Shown: positions 32,677 to 40,782 of the stretch, in pieces
Layout: each line of letters starts with the position of its first letter
Position numbering within the stretch: position 1 is the first letter of the stretch
Source of the DNA: Galbibacter sp038433465
GTDB taxonomy: Bacteria; Bacteroidota; Bacteroidia; Flavobacteriales; Flavobacteriaceae
DNA: 64,000 nucleotides
Reading direction: 5' to 3'
Assembly (NCBI RefSeq): GCF_038433465.1
Contig: NZ_JAESVF010000007.1
Coordinates: forward strand, 94,172-158,171
Position numbers and translations under genes: made by a program
Notes under the pieces: model-generated
Database searches by the model: none
Seen by the model: only the letters and a program-made list of their open reading frames with translations
What the model was told of the DNA's origin: nothing

Positions 32677-35187
32677 CTATCCTTCAAATTCTCCACCTTC
32701 GTCATCTCCGTTATTTCCATTTCTACCTCTTTCACCACGTTTACCTTTTGGTTGATTGAATCGGTAAATAAATGATACTGTAAATTGACGTTGTCTCCAT
32801 TGAAACTCACTATCCGAAGTAAACGATAATTGCCCAGCATCGTTGTAAGACTCTGTGTACGATCTTCTTTTACGAGAGTTTAGCAAGTCGCTAACATTCA
32901 TAGAAATTGTTGCATTGTCGTTTAAAATATCTTTGCTCAATGCCATATCAATTGAAAGCATTCCTTCGCTTTTTGTTTGAGAGTTTTCTCTTGGACCCAT
33001 GTAAAAACCGTTGGTTTGCCAGTCGATACTTGATGGAAGTTTAACTTTTGCACTCAAACGCGAAAACCAACTTGTGTTTGAAGCGCCATAATCTACACCA
33101 TCGTATTCTCCTTCAGTATCAAATTTAAAGAAGTTAAAACTACCGTTTAATTGCAACCATTTTATCGCGTTATACATTACACCAACTTCACCACCAATAC
33201 GCTCATTGGTTGAGAGGTTAATTGGGATGGTTCGAATAATGTCAATGCCATCGGAAGTTTGTTGTCCGGTTTCTGTTTGTACACGCTCAAAAGCATCGGT
33301 TTCTCTTTGGTAATATACCGATGAAGTAAGGGTTAACTTATCCCATCTTTTTAAATATCCTAAATCAAAAGCATCTGCAAAAGCCGGATTCAAATCTGGA
33401 TTTCCTTGGAAAATGTTTGCTCTACTTGATCTTGATGGAAACGGATTGATAAACCATCCTCTTGGGCGGTTAATCCTTCTGTTGTATCCTAAAGTAATAT
33501 TGTCGGTATCGTTAATCTCGTACGTAAGGTTTACAGTAGGGAATAGGTTTAAGTAATTTTTATCAAAATCTGGATCGAAGTTAAATCCTAAGGTATCGAT
33601 AAGTTCTTCATCACTTAAATCTGAATCTACTTTCCCTTTTAATTGTGTGTTTTCTAATCGAAGTCCAACTAATACTGAAAACTTACCGTATTTGTTTCCG
33701 TATTGAGAGTACACCGAATTTACATTTTGTTCGTAAGTAAATTTGTTGGTTAAGCTGTAGTTGGTTTCGTAGTTATCAGAATCTGGATTGTAAGTTTGTA
33801 ACTCATAATCGTTTACATTTTTCTGAAAATTACCACGGTAACCAGCTTCAAATTGTGCTTCTCCCATAGGAAGTACATAATCTGCTTGCACTAAATATTC
33901 ATTTTCCTTTTCAGTTTCAAAAACTCTTTCAAGGTTTATAACTTCTTCTGAAGGGAAAAATTGATTTTCATCTATATCAGTATTGATAGTTTCTTTGTCT
34001 GTTGAATACTGAAAATCGGCAGTAAGTTTGTGTCCGTCATCATTAAAGTTATTCGTGTAATTTAATGAGTATTGGTACGTATTATCATCTTCATTTTCAA
34101 CTTCTCTACGGAGCGTTCTACTGTCTACAGTTCCGTCGACATATCGAGTGGTGTTGTTTTCTGTAGCATCTTGTTCATCTCCAAAACGCGTGAAGAAACT
34201 ACCAGTAATAGACGATTTATCGGTTAAGAAATATTCCATTCCTAAGTTGATGTTAAACCCTTTGTCTTTACGGTTCATTTTACGGTCTTCAATAATTCTG
34301 CTGTATGTAGAATTGTAATAGTAGTTGTCAAAATAAGCTTCTCCTGGAGGCTCTCTGTAAAAATGCCCTAAGGTTGTAAACAAATTAAATTTGTTTGTTC
34401 TCAAGTTTAAATTGGCGTTTACTTGGCTTGTTGTTGGATATCCTGTGTTGATATTGATAGACCCGTTTAATCCAAGAGTTTTCTCTTTTTTAAGAACGAT
34501 ATTTAAAATACCAGCAGTTCCTTCGGCATCGTAACGAGCAGAAGGACTTGTAATAACTTCAACCTTTTCGATAGCATCTGCAGGAAGCTGACGCAAAGCG
34601 TCTGTAGACCCAAAACCAGCAAGCGCAGAAGGTTTTCCGTTGATAAGAATACGAACGTTTTCGTTTCCTCTTAAGCTAATTGCTCCTTCAACATCAACTG
34701 TAACCGATGGTACGTTGTTTAATGCATCACTAACTGAAGCTCCACTCGTAGTTAAATCCTTACCGATATTGTACACTTTTTTGTCAAGACGAATTTCTAC
34801 CGTAGTTTTTTCTCCAACTACTTCTACAGCATCCAATTGCGCTACATCTAACGCTAGTTTTATGGTACCTAAATTTTTGTCTTGTGTAATGTTTTGATTG
34901 TTGAGTTCGTACGATTTATAAGAAATGTACTCGAGTTTTAAGTTGTATTTACCAGCAGGGGCTTCCACGCTAAAGTTTCCTTTTTCGTCGGTTACACCAC
35001 CTGTAACTTGTCCTGGGTTGTCTATGCTTTGTAAAACAAGCGTGGCGTATTCTAAAGGCTCAGAAGTTTCAGAATCGATTGCTTTACCGGATACAGTAAT
35101 TTGTTGCGCACCTCCTTGCCGTTGCTGGGCATACATAAAGGTACTTAATAGGGTTGCTGCGAGAAGGCAGTAATGTCTAAATTTCAT
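32677..35187 (-). CDS. TonB-dependent outer-membrane receptor (OMP_b-brl_3 type)
   Basis: An 836-residue outer-membrane protein. Signal MKFRHYCLLAATLLSTFMYAQ, then a carboxypeptidase-regulatory-like beta domain (about 30-110, ISGKAIDSETSEPLEYATL pattern: VTGGVTDEKGNFSVEAPAGKYNLKLEYI). A plug domain follows (about 115-235: VVGEKTTVEIRLDKKVYNIGKD, NVPSVTVDVEGAISLRGNENVRILINGKPS, IEKVEVITSPSARYDAEGTAGILNIVLK), then a beta barrel to residue 815. An unusual basic Gly/Arg/Asn tail follows (KGKRGERGRNGNNGDD). The substrate is not set; no SusD-like partner is adjacent. Confidence 0.9.
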   Translation of the reverse strand: MKFRHYCLLAATLLSTFMYAQQRQGGAQQITVSGKAIDSETSEPLEYATLVLQSIDNPGQVTGGVTDEKGNFSVEAPAGKYNLKLEYISYKSYELNNQNITQDKNLGTIKLALDVAQLDAVEVVGEKTTVEIRLDKKVYNIGKDLTTSGASVSDALNNVPSVTVDVEGAISLRGNENVRILINGKPSALAGFGSTDALRQLPADAIEKVEVITSPSARYDAEGTAGILNIVLKKEKTLGLNGSININTGYPTTSQVNANLNLRTNKFNLFTTLGHFYREPPGEAYFDNYYYNSTYSRIIEDRKMNRKDKGFNINLGMEYFLTDKSSITGSFFTRFGDEQDATENNTTRYVDGTVDSRTLRREVENEDDNTYQYSLNYTNNFNDDGHKLTADFQYSTDKETINTDIDENQFFPSEEVINLERVFETEKENEYLVQADYVLPMGEAQFEAGYRGNFQKNVNDYELQTYNPDSDNYETNYSLTNKFTYEQNVNSVYSQYGNKYGKFSVLVGLRLENTQLKGKVDSDLSDEELIDTLGFNFDPDFDKNYLNLFPTVNLTYEINDTDNITLGYNRRINRPRGWFINPFPSRSSRANIFQGNPDLNPAFADAFDLGYLKRWDKLTLTSSVYYQRETDAFERVQTETGQQTSDGIDIIRTIPINLSTNERIGGEVGVMYNAIKWLQLNGSFNFFKFDTEGEYDGVDYGASNTSWFSRLSAKVKLPSSIDWQTNGFYMGPRENSQTKSEGMLSIDMALSKDILNDNATISMNVSDLLNSRKRRSYTESYNDAGQLSFTSDSEFQWRQRQFTVSFIYRFNQPKGKRGERGRNGNNGDDEGGEFEG

Positions 35188-35238
35188 AGTTAGTAATTAT
35201 TAATCGGTAGTATTTAGTTACTCTTTGGTCTATGACGC

Positions 35239-35246
35239 CAAATTTA
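35239..35246 (-). promoter_or_regulatory. -7 promoter element for the TonB receptor
   Basis: Minus-strand TAAATTTG, 52 bp before the ATG at 35187. Confidence 0.4.
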
Positions 35247-35253
35247 GACTAAG

Positions 35254-35275
35254 GTTTAACCCTATTTGGTTAAAC
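35254..35275. promoter_or_regulatory. Perfect inverted repeat, possible operator
   Basis: GTTTAACC and GGTTAAAC with a 6-bp spacer, just upstream of the TonB-receptor -7 element where the -33 region should be, and directly 3' of the arsC stop. No T run follows, so an operator is as likely as a terminator. Confidence 0.35.
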
Positions 35276-35278
35276 TTT

Positions 35279-35620
35279 TCATAAAATTGCCTTAATGTTT
35301 TCTGGCGGACGCCCAATTACCGCAACATTGTTTTTAATAACTATCGGACGTTCAATAAGTTTTGGATGGTTTAACATCGCTTGAATAATTTCGTCGTCTG
35401 TTAAAATTTTGTTTTTAAAATTATCCTTCCAAATCGCTTCATTTTTTCGAACCAAGTTAATAGGCTTTATCCCTAAACAATTAATAACTTCTCTAAGTTC
35501 TTTTTCTGAAGGAACATCGTCTAGGTATTTTACTACTTCGTATTCTTTTCCAGATTCTTCAACAATTTGAAGTCCTTCTCTAGATTTTCTACAACGCGGA
35601 TTGTGATATATTTTAATCAT
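35279..35620 (-). CDS. arsC: Arsenate reductase / Spx-like (ArsC family)
   Basis: A 113-residue thioredoxin-fold protein of the ArsC/Spx family. The N-terminal motif IYHNPRCRKSREGL contains the nucleophilic Cys (residue 10) with the basic follow-up. The later Arg-Pro segment LIERPIVIKNNVAVIGRPPENI fits the glutaredoxin-dependent arsenate reductase ArsC, including the Arg that binds arsenate. No resolving CxxC, which separates it from Spx proteins. It would reduce arsenate to arsenite with glutathione/glutaredoxin, or serve a related thiol function. No arsenite efflux gene is nearby, so arsenic resistance is only inferred. Confidence 0.85.
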   Translation of the reverse strand: MIKIYHNPRCRKSREGLQIVEESGKEYEVVKYLDDVPSEKELREVINCLGIKPINLVRKNEAIWKDNFKNKILTDDEIIQAMLNHPKLIERPIVIKNNVAVIGRPPENIKAIL

Positions 35621-35718
35621 GCTATTCGTGCTTTTTTCAGTAACAAAAGTCTAATTATTTTAAACTTTTTTATAGTTAATTGTATTCTTTAAAATGATGA
35701 TTGTATAGTGTAAACCTA

Positions 35719-36816
35719 TTATTCGTCATCTCTTTGCCCCATCATCATTAAATAGGCTTTTAAAAACTCGTCTATGTTTCCGTCCATTACGGCATCCACA
35801 TTTCCAGTTTCGTGAGTTGTACGTACATCTTTCACCAATTTATAAGGATGCATTACGTAGTTTCTAATTTGAGAACCCCATTCGATTTTCATTTTAGAAG
35901 ATTCAATTTCATCGCGTGCAGCTTGACGTTTTTTCAATTCAATTTCATACAATTGCGATTTAAGCATTTGCATTGCTTTTTCTCTATTTTCGAGCTGCGA
36001 ACGTGTTTCGGAGTTGTGAATTATAATTCCGGTAGGGTGGTGGGTTAGAATAGCTTTGGTTTCAACTTTATTTACATTTTGCCCTCCAGCACCGCTAGAA
36101 CGTGCAAAATCCCAAGAAATATCTGCAGGGTTGATATCAATTTCAATAGAATCATCTGCAAGTGGGTACACATAAACAGATGCGAACGAGGTGTGACGTT
36201 TTGCATTACTATCAAAAGGAGAAATTCTCACCAAACGATGCACGCCGTTTTCACCTTTCAACCAACCAAAGGCAAAGTCGCCTTCAAACTCTAGCGTAAC
36301 TGTTTTGATACCCGCTACGTCGCCTTCCTGGTGGTTGAGTTCTTTTATTTTATAACCATTTTTTTCGCCCCACATTAAATACATTCGCATAAGCATCGAA
36401 GCCCAATCGCAACTTTCGGTACCACCAGCACCTGCCGTAATTTGCAATACAGCGCTCATGTTGTCTCCTTCTTCAGAAAGCATATTTTTAAATTCCATGC
36501 TTTCTATTAAGGTTTTTGCCTTTTCAAATTGCGAAGTTACATCGTCTTCGGTAGCATCACCTTCTTTGTAAAATTCAAATAACACATCGAGGTCGGCTAC
36601 CAAAGTATTTGCTTTATTGTAGTCGTCTACCCATTTTTTTTGAGTACGCAATTCGCGCATTATAGCTTCGGCTTCCTTAGGTTTATCCCAAAAGTTTGGC
36701 GCGAAGGTTTTTTCTTCTTCATTTTGAATTTCAATGAGCTTTTGCTCTATATTGAGGTAATCTTTTAATTGTGCAGTTCTTTCAGCAAGATTTTTTACCT
36801 GATCGGCAGTAATCAT
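35719..36816 (-). CDS. prfB: Peptide chain release factor 2
   Basis: A 365-residue class I release factor that reads UGA and UAA. The tripeptide anticodon SPF is in RISPFDSNAKRHTSF and the peptidyl-hydrolase GGQ in RSSGAGGQNVNKVETK. N-terminal helices (ERTAQLKDYLNIEQKL) match domain 1 of E. coli RF2. In many bacteria this region is interrupted by an in-frame UGA and a +1 frameshift (after GYL); here the reading frame is continuous through DYLNI and no such UGA is present. So the usual self-regulation by frameshift is absent. The full N-terminus is covered by this ORF. Confidence 0.95.
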   Translation of the reverse strand: MITADQVKNLAERTAQLKDYLNIEQKLIEIQNEEEKTFAPNFWDKPKEAEAIMRELRTQKKWVDDYNKANTLVADLDVLFEFYKEGDATEDDVTSQFEKAKTLIESMEFKNMLSEEGDNMSAVLQITAGAGGTESCDWASMLMRMYLMWGEKNGYKIKELNHQEGDVAGIKTVTLEFEGDFAFGWLKGENGVHRLVRISPFDSNAKRHTSFASVYVYPLADDSIEIDINPADISWDFARSSGAGGQNVNKVETKAILTHHPTGIIIHNSETRSQLENREKAMQMLKSQLYEIELKKRQAARDEIESSKMKIEWGSQIRNYVMHPYKLVKDVRTTHETGNVDAVMDGNIDEFLKAYLMMMGQRDDE

Positions 36817-36956
36817 AATCTCTATATTTTCTTCAAAAGTAAAACACTTTTTTAAATGATAAGTAGTTTTTGAGCCTAGTGTAGTAACTTTACAAAAAAT
36901 AGCAAGCGTTAGCTACGTAAATTAAACCGATAAAGATTATACCAAATACAACTAAA

Positions 36957-37982
36957 ATGAAGATTAACCTGATTAGTGATACTGTTACAAAACCTACCGA
37001 AGCAATGTTGGATGCGATGATGCAAGCAAAAGTTGGTGACGATGTTTTTAAAGATGATGTTTCTGTAAACGAATTGGAAGCCAAAGTGGCACAGATGTTT
37101 GGAAAGGAAGCTGCGCTTTTTTTTCCTAGCGGAACTATGGCAAACCAAACTGCAATAAAAGTACATACGCAACCAGGAGAACAGTTAATTGCTGATAAAG
37201 ACGCACATATTTTTAATTATGAAGGCGGTGGCGTTAGTTTTAATAGTGGTGTTTCATGTAAGTTGATTGATGGTGATAACGGACGGTTTACAGCAAATCA
37301 AGTAATCGATGCTATCAATCCGCCAGATTTTTATCACAGTCCGTTAACAACCTTAGTTTGTCTTGAAAACACTGCAAATAGAGGAGGGGGTGCTTGTTGG
37401 GATTTTGATGAAATTGTAAAAATAAGAAAAGTATGCGATGAAAATTCGTTGGGGTTACATTTGGATGGAGCCCGACTTTGGAATGCTTTGGTAGCAAAAA
37501 ACGAAACTACGCTTCAATATGGTAAAATATTCGATTCCATATCTGTTTGTTTAAGTAAAGGTTTAGGTTGTCCTGTAGGTTCTGTTTTGGTAGGAAGTAA
37601 AACATTTATGGATAAAGCGCTAAGAGTACGAAAAGTACTTGGAGGAGGAATGCGACAAGCAGGATATCTAGCAGCTGCCGGAATTTATGCTTTAGACAAT
37701 AATATTAGTCGTCTTGCCGACGACCATCGTAGAGCTAAAGAAATTGCCGAAGTATTGTCAAAAACCAATTATATCGAAAAAATAGACCCGGTAGAAACTA
37801 ATATTTTAATTTTTTATTTGAAGCCGCATATCGATATTGCTTTGTTTATGGAAACGTTGGCAAAGCGTAATATTTCTATCATCAATATGGGACAAGGTAA
37901 ACTTCGTATTGTAACGCATTTAGATTATACAGAAGCAATGCACGAAAAAGTATTGGAAGTATTTTCAAATTTAACGTTATAA
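36957..37982 (+). CDS. ltaE: Low-specificity L-threonine aldolase
   Basis: A 341-residue PLP enzyme (fold type I) that splits L-threonine or L-allo-threonine into glycine and acetaldehyde. The start LISDTVTKPTEAMLDAMMQAKVGDDVF, the PSGTMANQTAIK motif, HIFNYEGGG, LENTANRGGG, HLDGARLWNA and the PLP Lys in SVCLSKGLGCPVGSVLVG are classic. RKVLGGGMRQAGYLAAAG follows. Length fits the family. Divergent from prfB. A hairpin (AAGCATCTCA / TGAGATGCTT) lies just after the stop. Confidence 0.92.
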   Translation: MKINLISDTVTKPTEAMLDAMMQAKVGDDVFKDDVSVNELEAKVAQMFGKEAALFFPSGTMANQTAIKVHTQPGEQLIADKDAHIFNYEGGGVSFNSGVSCKLIDGDNGRFTANQVIDAINPPDFYHSPLTTLVCLENTANRGGGACWDFDEIVKIRKVCDENSLGLHLDGARLWNALVAKNETTLQYGKIFDSISVCLSKGLGCPVGSVLVGSKTFMDKALRVRKVLGGGMRQAGYLAAAGIYALDNNISRLADDHRRAKEIAEVLSKTNYIEKIDPVETNILIFYLKPHIDIALFMETLAKRNISIINMGQGKLRIVTHLDYTEAMHEKVLEVFSNLTL

Positions 37983-37985
37983 AAA

Positions 37986-38013
37986 AAGCATCTCAAAGGG
38001 GATTGAGATGCTT
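37986..38013 (+). terminator. Hairpin after the threonine aldolase gene
   Basis: AAGCATCTCA / TGAGATGCTT stem with an 8-nt loop. On + there is no T run after it, but an A run precedes it, so it would terminate better on the minus strand. Confidence 0.5.
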
Positions 38014-38193
38014 AACAATGTAGGTTTAGATTTATATAAAAACATTAGTCTTATATCTTAAATCTGTTACTTGGTTTTGCTAAAGTTTATAGCAGCACTA
38101 CTATTATTAACATTTGAAAAAATCGATAGTGTAAAAGTAGTCTCTATTTCCCTCTTAAAACATGATATAAATCAGTATTTAAATTTTTTTATA

Positions 38194-38508
38194 TTATTTT
38201 TTTATTACTGCTGAAGTGATGTATTGTTGCATCGTATTTATTCCGTTTTCCATACCAGCTTCCGAAGAGTAATTCTGACTTTTTCCTATAACATTTCCAT
38301 TTTTATCAGAAATAATAAAGAAGAATTTTCCATCGGTATTTGTTTTTCTTTCGTACAATACTGTTTTTAAGTCTTTTAAATTCTCAATGTTTTCGGTAGC
38401 TTCACTAATACTGCTAAAGTTTGTGCTTGTAAAAAGGAGTTTTCGACTATTATTTTCAATATTAAATAAGATATAGCCGTTGTTTTTTGTTAAAATAATT
38501 TTAAACAT
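38194..38508 (-). CDS. DUF1508 (YegP-like) protein
   Basis: A 104-residue cytosolic protein with two repeats of the YegP/DUF1508 motif. The first is NNGYILFNIENNSRKLLFTSTNFSSISEATENIENL and the second is DGKFFFIISDKNGNVIGKSQNYSSEAGMENGINTMQQ. Each shows the F-x-I/L-x(n)-NG-x-x-I-x-x-S-x-x-Y/F-S pattern. The first copy lacks the usual Asn-Gly loop. The role of this family is poorly defined. The gene is divergent from ompA-like 38704. Confidence 0.8.
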   Translation of the reverse strand: MFKIILTKNNGYILFNIENNSRKLLFTSTNFSSISEATENIENLKDLKTVLYERKTNTDGKFFFIISDKNGNVIGKSQNYSSEAGMENGINTMQQYITSAVIKK

Positions 38509-38521
38509 ATAGTAAATATTT

Positions 38522-38529
38522 TATATTTG
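38522..38529 (+). promoter_or_regulatory. Possible promoter of the OmpA-family gene
   Basis: TATATTTG followed by CACTCG. It would give a leader of about 165 nt. A second TAAATTTG at 38602-38609 is an alternative, closer promoter. Confidence 0.4.
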
Positions 38530-38703
38530 CACTCGCTATACATTAGCTTGTAGGAATGTGGTAACGTAAAATATGAATTTTTTACGATAATTTAATGAGG
38601 ATAAATTTGATATATATAAAAGTTATTCCTAATTTTATGTTAAATTACTCTTCCCTCAAGCGCTATAAATAGCTAATACTAATCTTTTTAATTAAAAAAA
38701 ATC

Positions 38704-39801
38704 ATGAAAAGAATTTTATTTTTATTCTTATTGGCATCTAGTTATGGAGCATTTGCTCAGGATTTGCCTGAGAATCCAGAACCGGGGAAGTGTTACGTAC
38801 GTTGTACAACCCCAGATGTTTACGTTAACGAAGATGTACAAATTATGGTAAAACCTGCTTACAAGGTTTTAAAAACGTACCCAGCAGAATACAAAACAGT
38901 TACCGAAAGAGTTTTGGTAAAAGAAGCTAGTAAAAAACTTACAATTATTCCTGCAAAATGGGGTACAGAAACAGTTTCTTACATTTCTAAAGAGAAATCT
39001 AGTGAGTTAAGCGTTGTTCCTGCAACTTTTTCTCCTAGCTCAGAAACTATCGAAATGAAACCAGCGTATGCACAATGGGAACTTGGAGCTCCAGCACCTG
39101 ACTGTGATTCTTCAAATCCAGACGATTGTAGATACTGGTGTTACAAAGGATATCCTGCAGAGTACGAAACTTTCCCTAAAGAAGTTTTAGCTACAGATGC
39201 ATCTACAGTATCTGCTCCTGTTGCTGAAAGAGGAGATAGCTACGTGAAAAAAGTTATCGTTGAGCCAGCTAGAGTTGAAGAAGTAGAAATTCCTGCTGAA
39301 TACGATGAAATCACTAAAACTGTTTTAGTAAAAGATGCATATTCTGTAGAAGAAACTATTCCTGCAGTTTACAAAACTATCTCTCGTGAGGTACTTAAGC
39401 AAAAAGGTGGTTTAACTACTTGGAGAGAAGTAGAGTGTGCTTTAGTTGAGTACAATGCTTTACCTATTAACTGGAATTTAGCTAGCTATACTTTAACTCC
39501 AGAAGCTAAAAGAATTATCGACGAAAACTTAATGCCAGTTTTACAACAAAATCCAGGTGTTAAAGTTGAGTTAGCTTCTCATACAGATTCAAGAGGATCT
39601 AGCGAGAGCAACCAAGTTTTATCTGAAAGAAGAGCACAAGCTGTAGCAAACTATTTAGTTGAAAAAGGAATCAACAGAAGTTTATTAGTTGCTAACGGTT
39701 ACGGTGAGTCTAAACTTAAAAACAGATGTTCAGACGGTGTTTCTTGTACTGAGCGTGAGCATGCTGTAAATAGAAGAACAGAATTTAGATTGATTAACTA
39801 A
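38704..39801 (+). CDS. OmpA-family outer-membrane protein
   Basis: A 365-residue exported protein (signal ILFLFLLASSYGAFAQ). The N-terminal two thirds (about 30-250) are built from repeated blocks with the pattern PAEY-x-TVT-x-RVLVKEA and PAxYxT(I/V)(S/T)(K/R)xVL: PAEYKTVTERVLVKEA, PAEYETFPKEVLATDA, PAEYDEITKTVLVKDA, PAVYKTISREVLKQK. The C-terminal domain (about 260-365) is OmpA-like: FxLxxYTLTPEAKRIIDE, VELASHTDSRGSSESNQVLSERRAQAVANYLVEKGI, GYGESKLKN and the closing NRRTEFRL. It binds peptidoglycan and anchors the outer membrane. Two cysteines near the N-terminus (CYVRCTTP) may pair. Confidence 0.85.
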   Translation: MKRILFLFLLASSYGAFAQDLPENPEPGKCYVRCTTPDVYVNEDVQIMVKPAYKVLKTYPAEYKTVTERVLVKEASKKLTIIPAKWGTETVSYISKEKSSELSVVPATFSPSSETIEMKPAYAQWELGAPAPDCDSSNPDDCRYWCYKGYPAEYETFPKEVLATDASTVSAPVAERGDSYVKKVIVEPARVEEVEIPAEYDEITKTVLVKDAYSVEETIPAVYKTISREVLKQKGGLTTWREVECALVEYNALPINWNLASYTLTPEAKRIIDENLMPVLQQNPGVKVELASHTDSRGSSESNQVLSERRAQAVANYLVEKGINRSLLVANGYGESKLKNRCSDGVSCTEREHAVNRRTEFRLIN

Positions 39802-39826
39802 CCAACTTTTATTCAATTTAAAATTC

Positions 39827-39862
39827 AAAAAAAAGAGCTGTTGTAAAACAGCTCTTTTTTTT
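39827..39862. terminator. Bidirectional terminator
   Basis: AAAAGAGCTGTT / AACAGCTCTTTT arms with A and T tracts; it separates the OmpA-family gene from the convergent thioredoxin gene. Confidence 0.88.
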
Positions 39863-40298
39863 ATTGATGCTTTTTAATCATCTCAAAATAATTTCTTGGA
39901 TCTCGTAAAGAATTATATCCTTCAATTTGATCTATTTTTTTACCTCTATCATTTAAAAAAACAATTTTAGGAAATACTTTTTGAGGATTGTAATCGTCTA
40001 GCAATTCTCTGTTTTTCTTCATTTGTTCTTCAGAAATAATATCTATACGTCTTGGAATATCAACTTTAACAAGTACATAGTCTTTAGCGAGTTCTTTAAA
40101 CTCTTCGCTATCAAATAAATCTTGTTTCAGCATAATACATGGACCACACCAATCGCTTCCTGTAAAATACATCATGATGTTTTTATCTTGACGTTTTGCT
40201 TCTTTTTTTGCTTTTGAAAAATCGGTTAGCCATTGCGCTTCATCGGCACTTGTGGAAAGAAGTACGCTTGTTAAGAAAAGGGATATTATAAATTTCAT
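39861..40298 (-). CDS. Secreted thioredoxin-family protein
   Basis: A 145-residue thioredoxin-fold protein with signal peptide MKFIISLFLTSVLLSTSA. The active site is FTGSDWCGPCIMLKQDLF (WCGPC). Cis-Pro is in the PKIVFLND segment. The family resembles DUF953/thioredoxin_7 proteins that reduce periplasmic disulfides, for example in cytochrome maturation. Lies between the OmpA-family gene (convergent) and ebfC on the same strand. Confidence 0.85.
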   Translation of the reverse strand: MKFIISLFLTSVLLSTSADEAQWLTDFSKAKKEAKRQDKNIMMYFTGSDWCGPCIMLKQDLFDSEEFKELAKDYVLVKVDIPRRIDIISEEQMKKNRELLDDYNPQKVFPKIVFLNDRGKKIDQIEGYNSLRDPRNYFEMIKKHQ

Positions 40299-40396
40299 AG
40301 ATATATATTTACAATGTTATTGTGTATGTCTTTACAAAGATTAAGCCAAAAAATAAATTATCAGTTAAAAAGCTAGTTTAGGTAAATTAGATAGGC

Positions 40397-40720
40397 TTAC
40401 TTAAACATGTCCATACCAGGTATATTTGGCATACCTTCTTTTGCTACAGCACCTAATTCGGCTTCATTAATATCGGTTGCTTTTTTAATAAGTTTATTAA
40501 GGTGTAAAACTAAATAATCTTCTAACTGCTCTTTATCTTTTAACAATTCATCATTAATTTCAACAGCTTTTACTTCTCTATTTGCAGTCATTGTAAGTTT
40601 TAGAAGTTGGTCGTTACTTTCTTCAGAAACAGTTACAGTGTCTAATCTTTTTTTAGTTTCTTCAATTTTTTGTTGGGTTTCTTTAATCTTACCCATCATT
40701 CCCATTAGGTCTCCAAACAT
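40397..40720 (-). CDS. ebfC: YbaB/EbfC nucleoid-associated protein
   Basis: A 107-residue small helix-strand-helix protein. The start MFGDLMGMMGKIKETQQKIEETKKRLDTVTV, the central VTVSEESNDQLLKLTMTANREVKAVEINDELL and the tail with Asn-Lys-Leu-Ile-Lys match YbaB/EbfC dimers that bind DNA without strong sequence preference. In other bacteria ebfC is near recR or dnaX; here it is isolated. A minus-strand -7 TAATTTTG lies upstream. Confidence 0.85.
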   Translation of the reverse strand: MFGDLMGMMGKIKETQQKIEETKKRLDTVTVSEESNDQLLKLTMTANREVKAVEINDELLKDKEQLEDYLVLHLNKLIKKATDINEAELGAVAKEGMPNIPGMDMFK

Positions 40721-40740
40721 AATTTTATATTTTATATCAA

Positions 40741-40748
40741 CAAAATTA
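40741..40748 (-). promoter_or_regulatory. -7 promoter element for ebfC
   Basis: Minus-strand TAATTTTG, a perfect TAnnTTTG, 21 bp before the ATG at 40720. Confidence 0.45.
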
Positions 40749-40782
40749 CTAAATTAGAAACATAGAAATCAAATAAATAATT

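Noticed and set aside
34640..35173. Plus-strand frames of 82-85 codons opposite the TonB receptor
   Set aside because: Shadows of a clear coding region in the other strand.
35719..36816. Frameshifted or truncated prfB
   Set aside because: The ORF covers domain 1 to the C-terminus, with SPF and GGQ motifs; nothing is missing.
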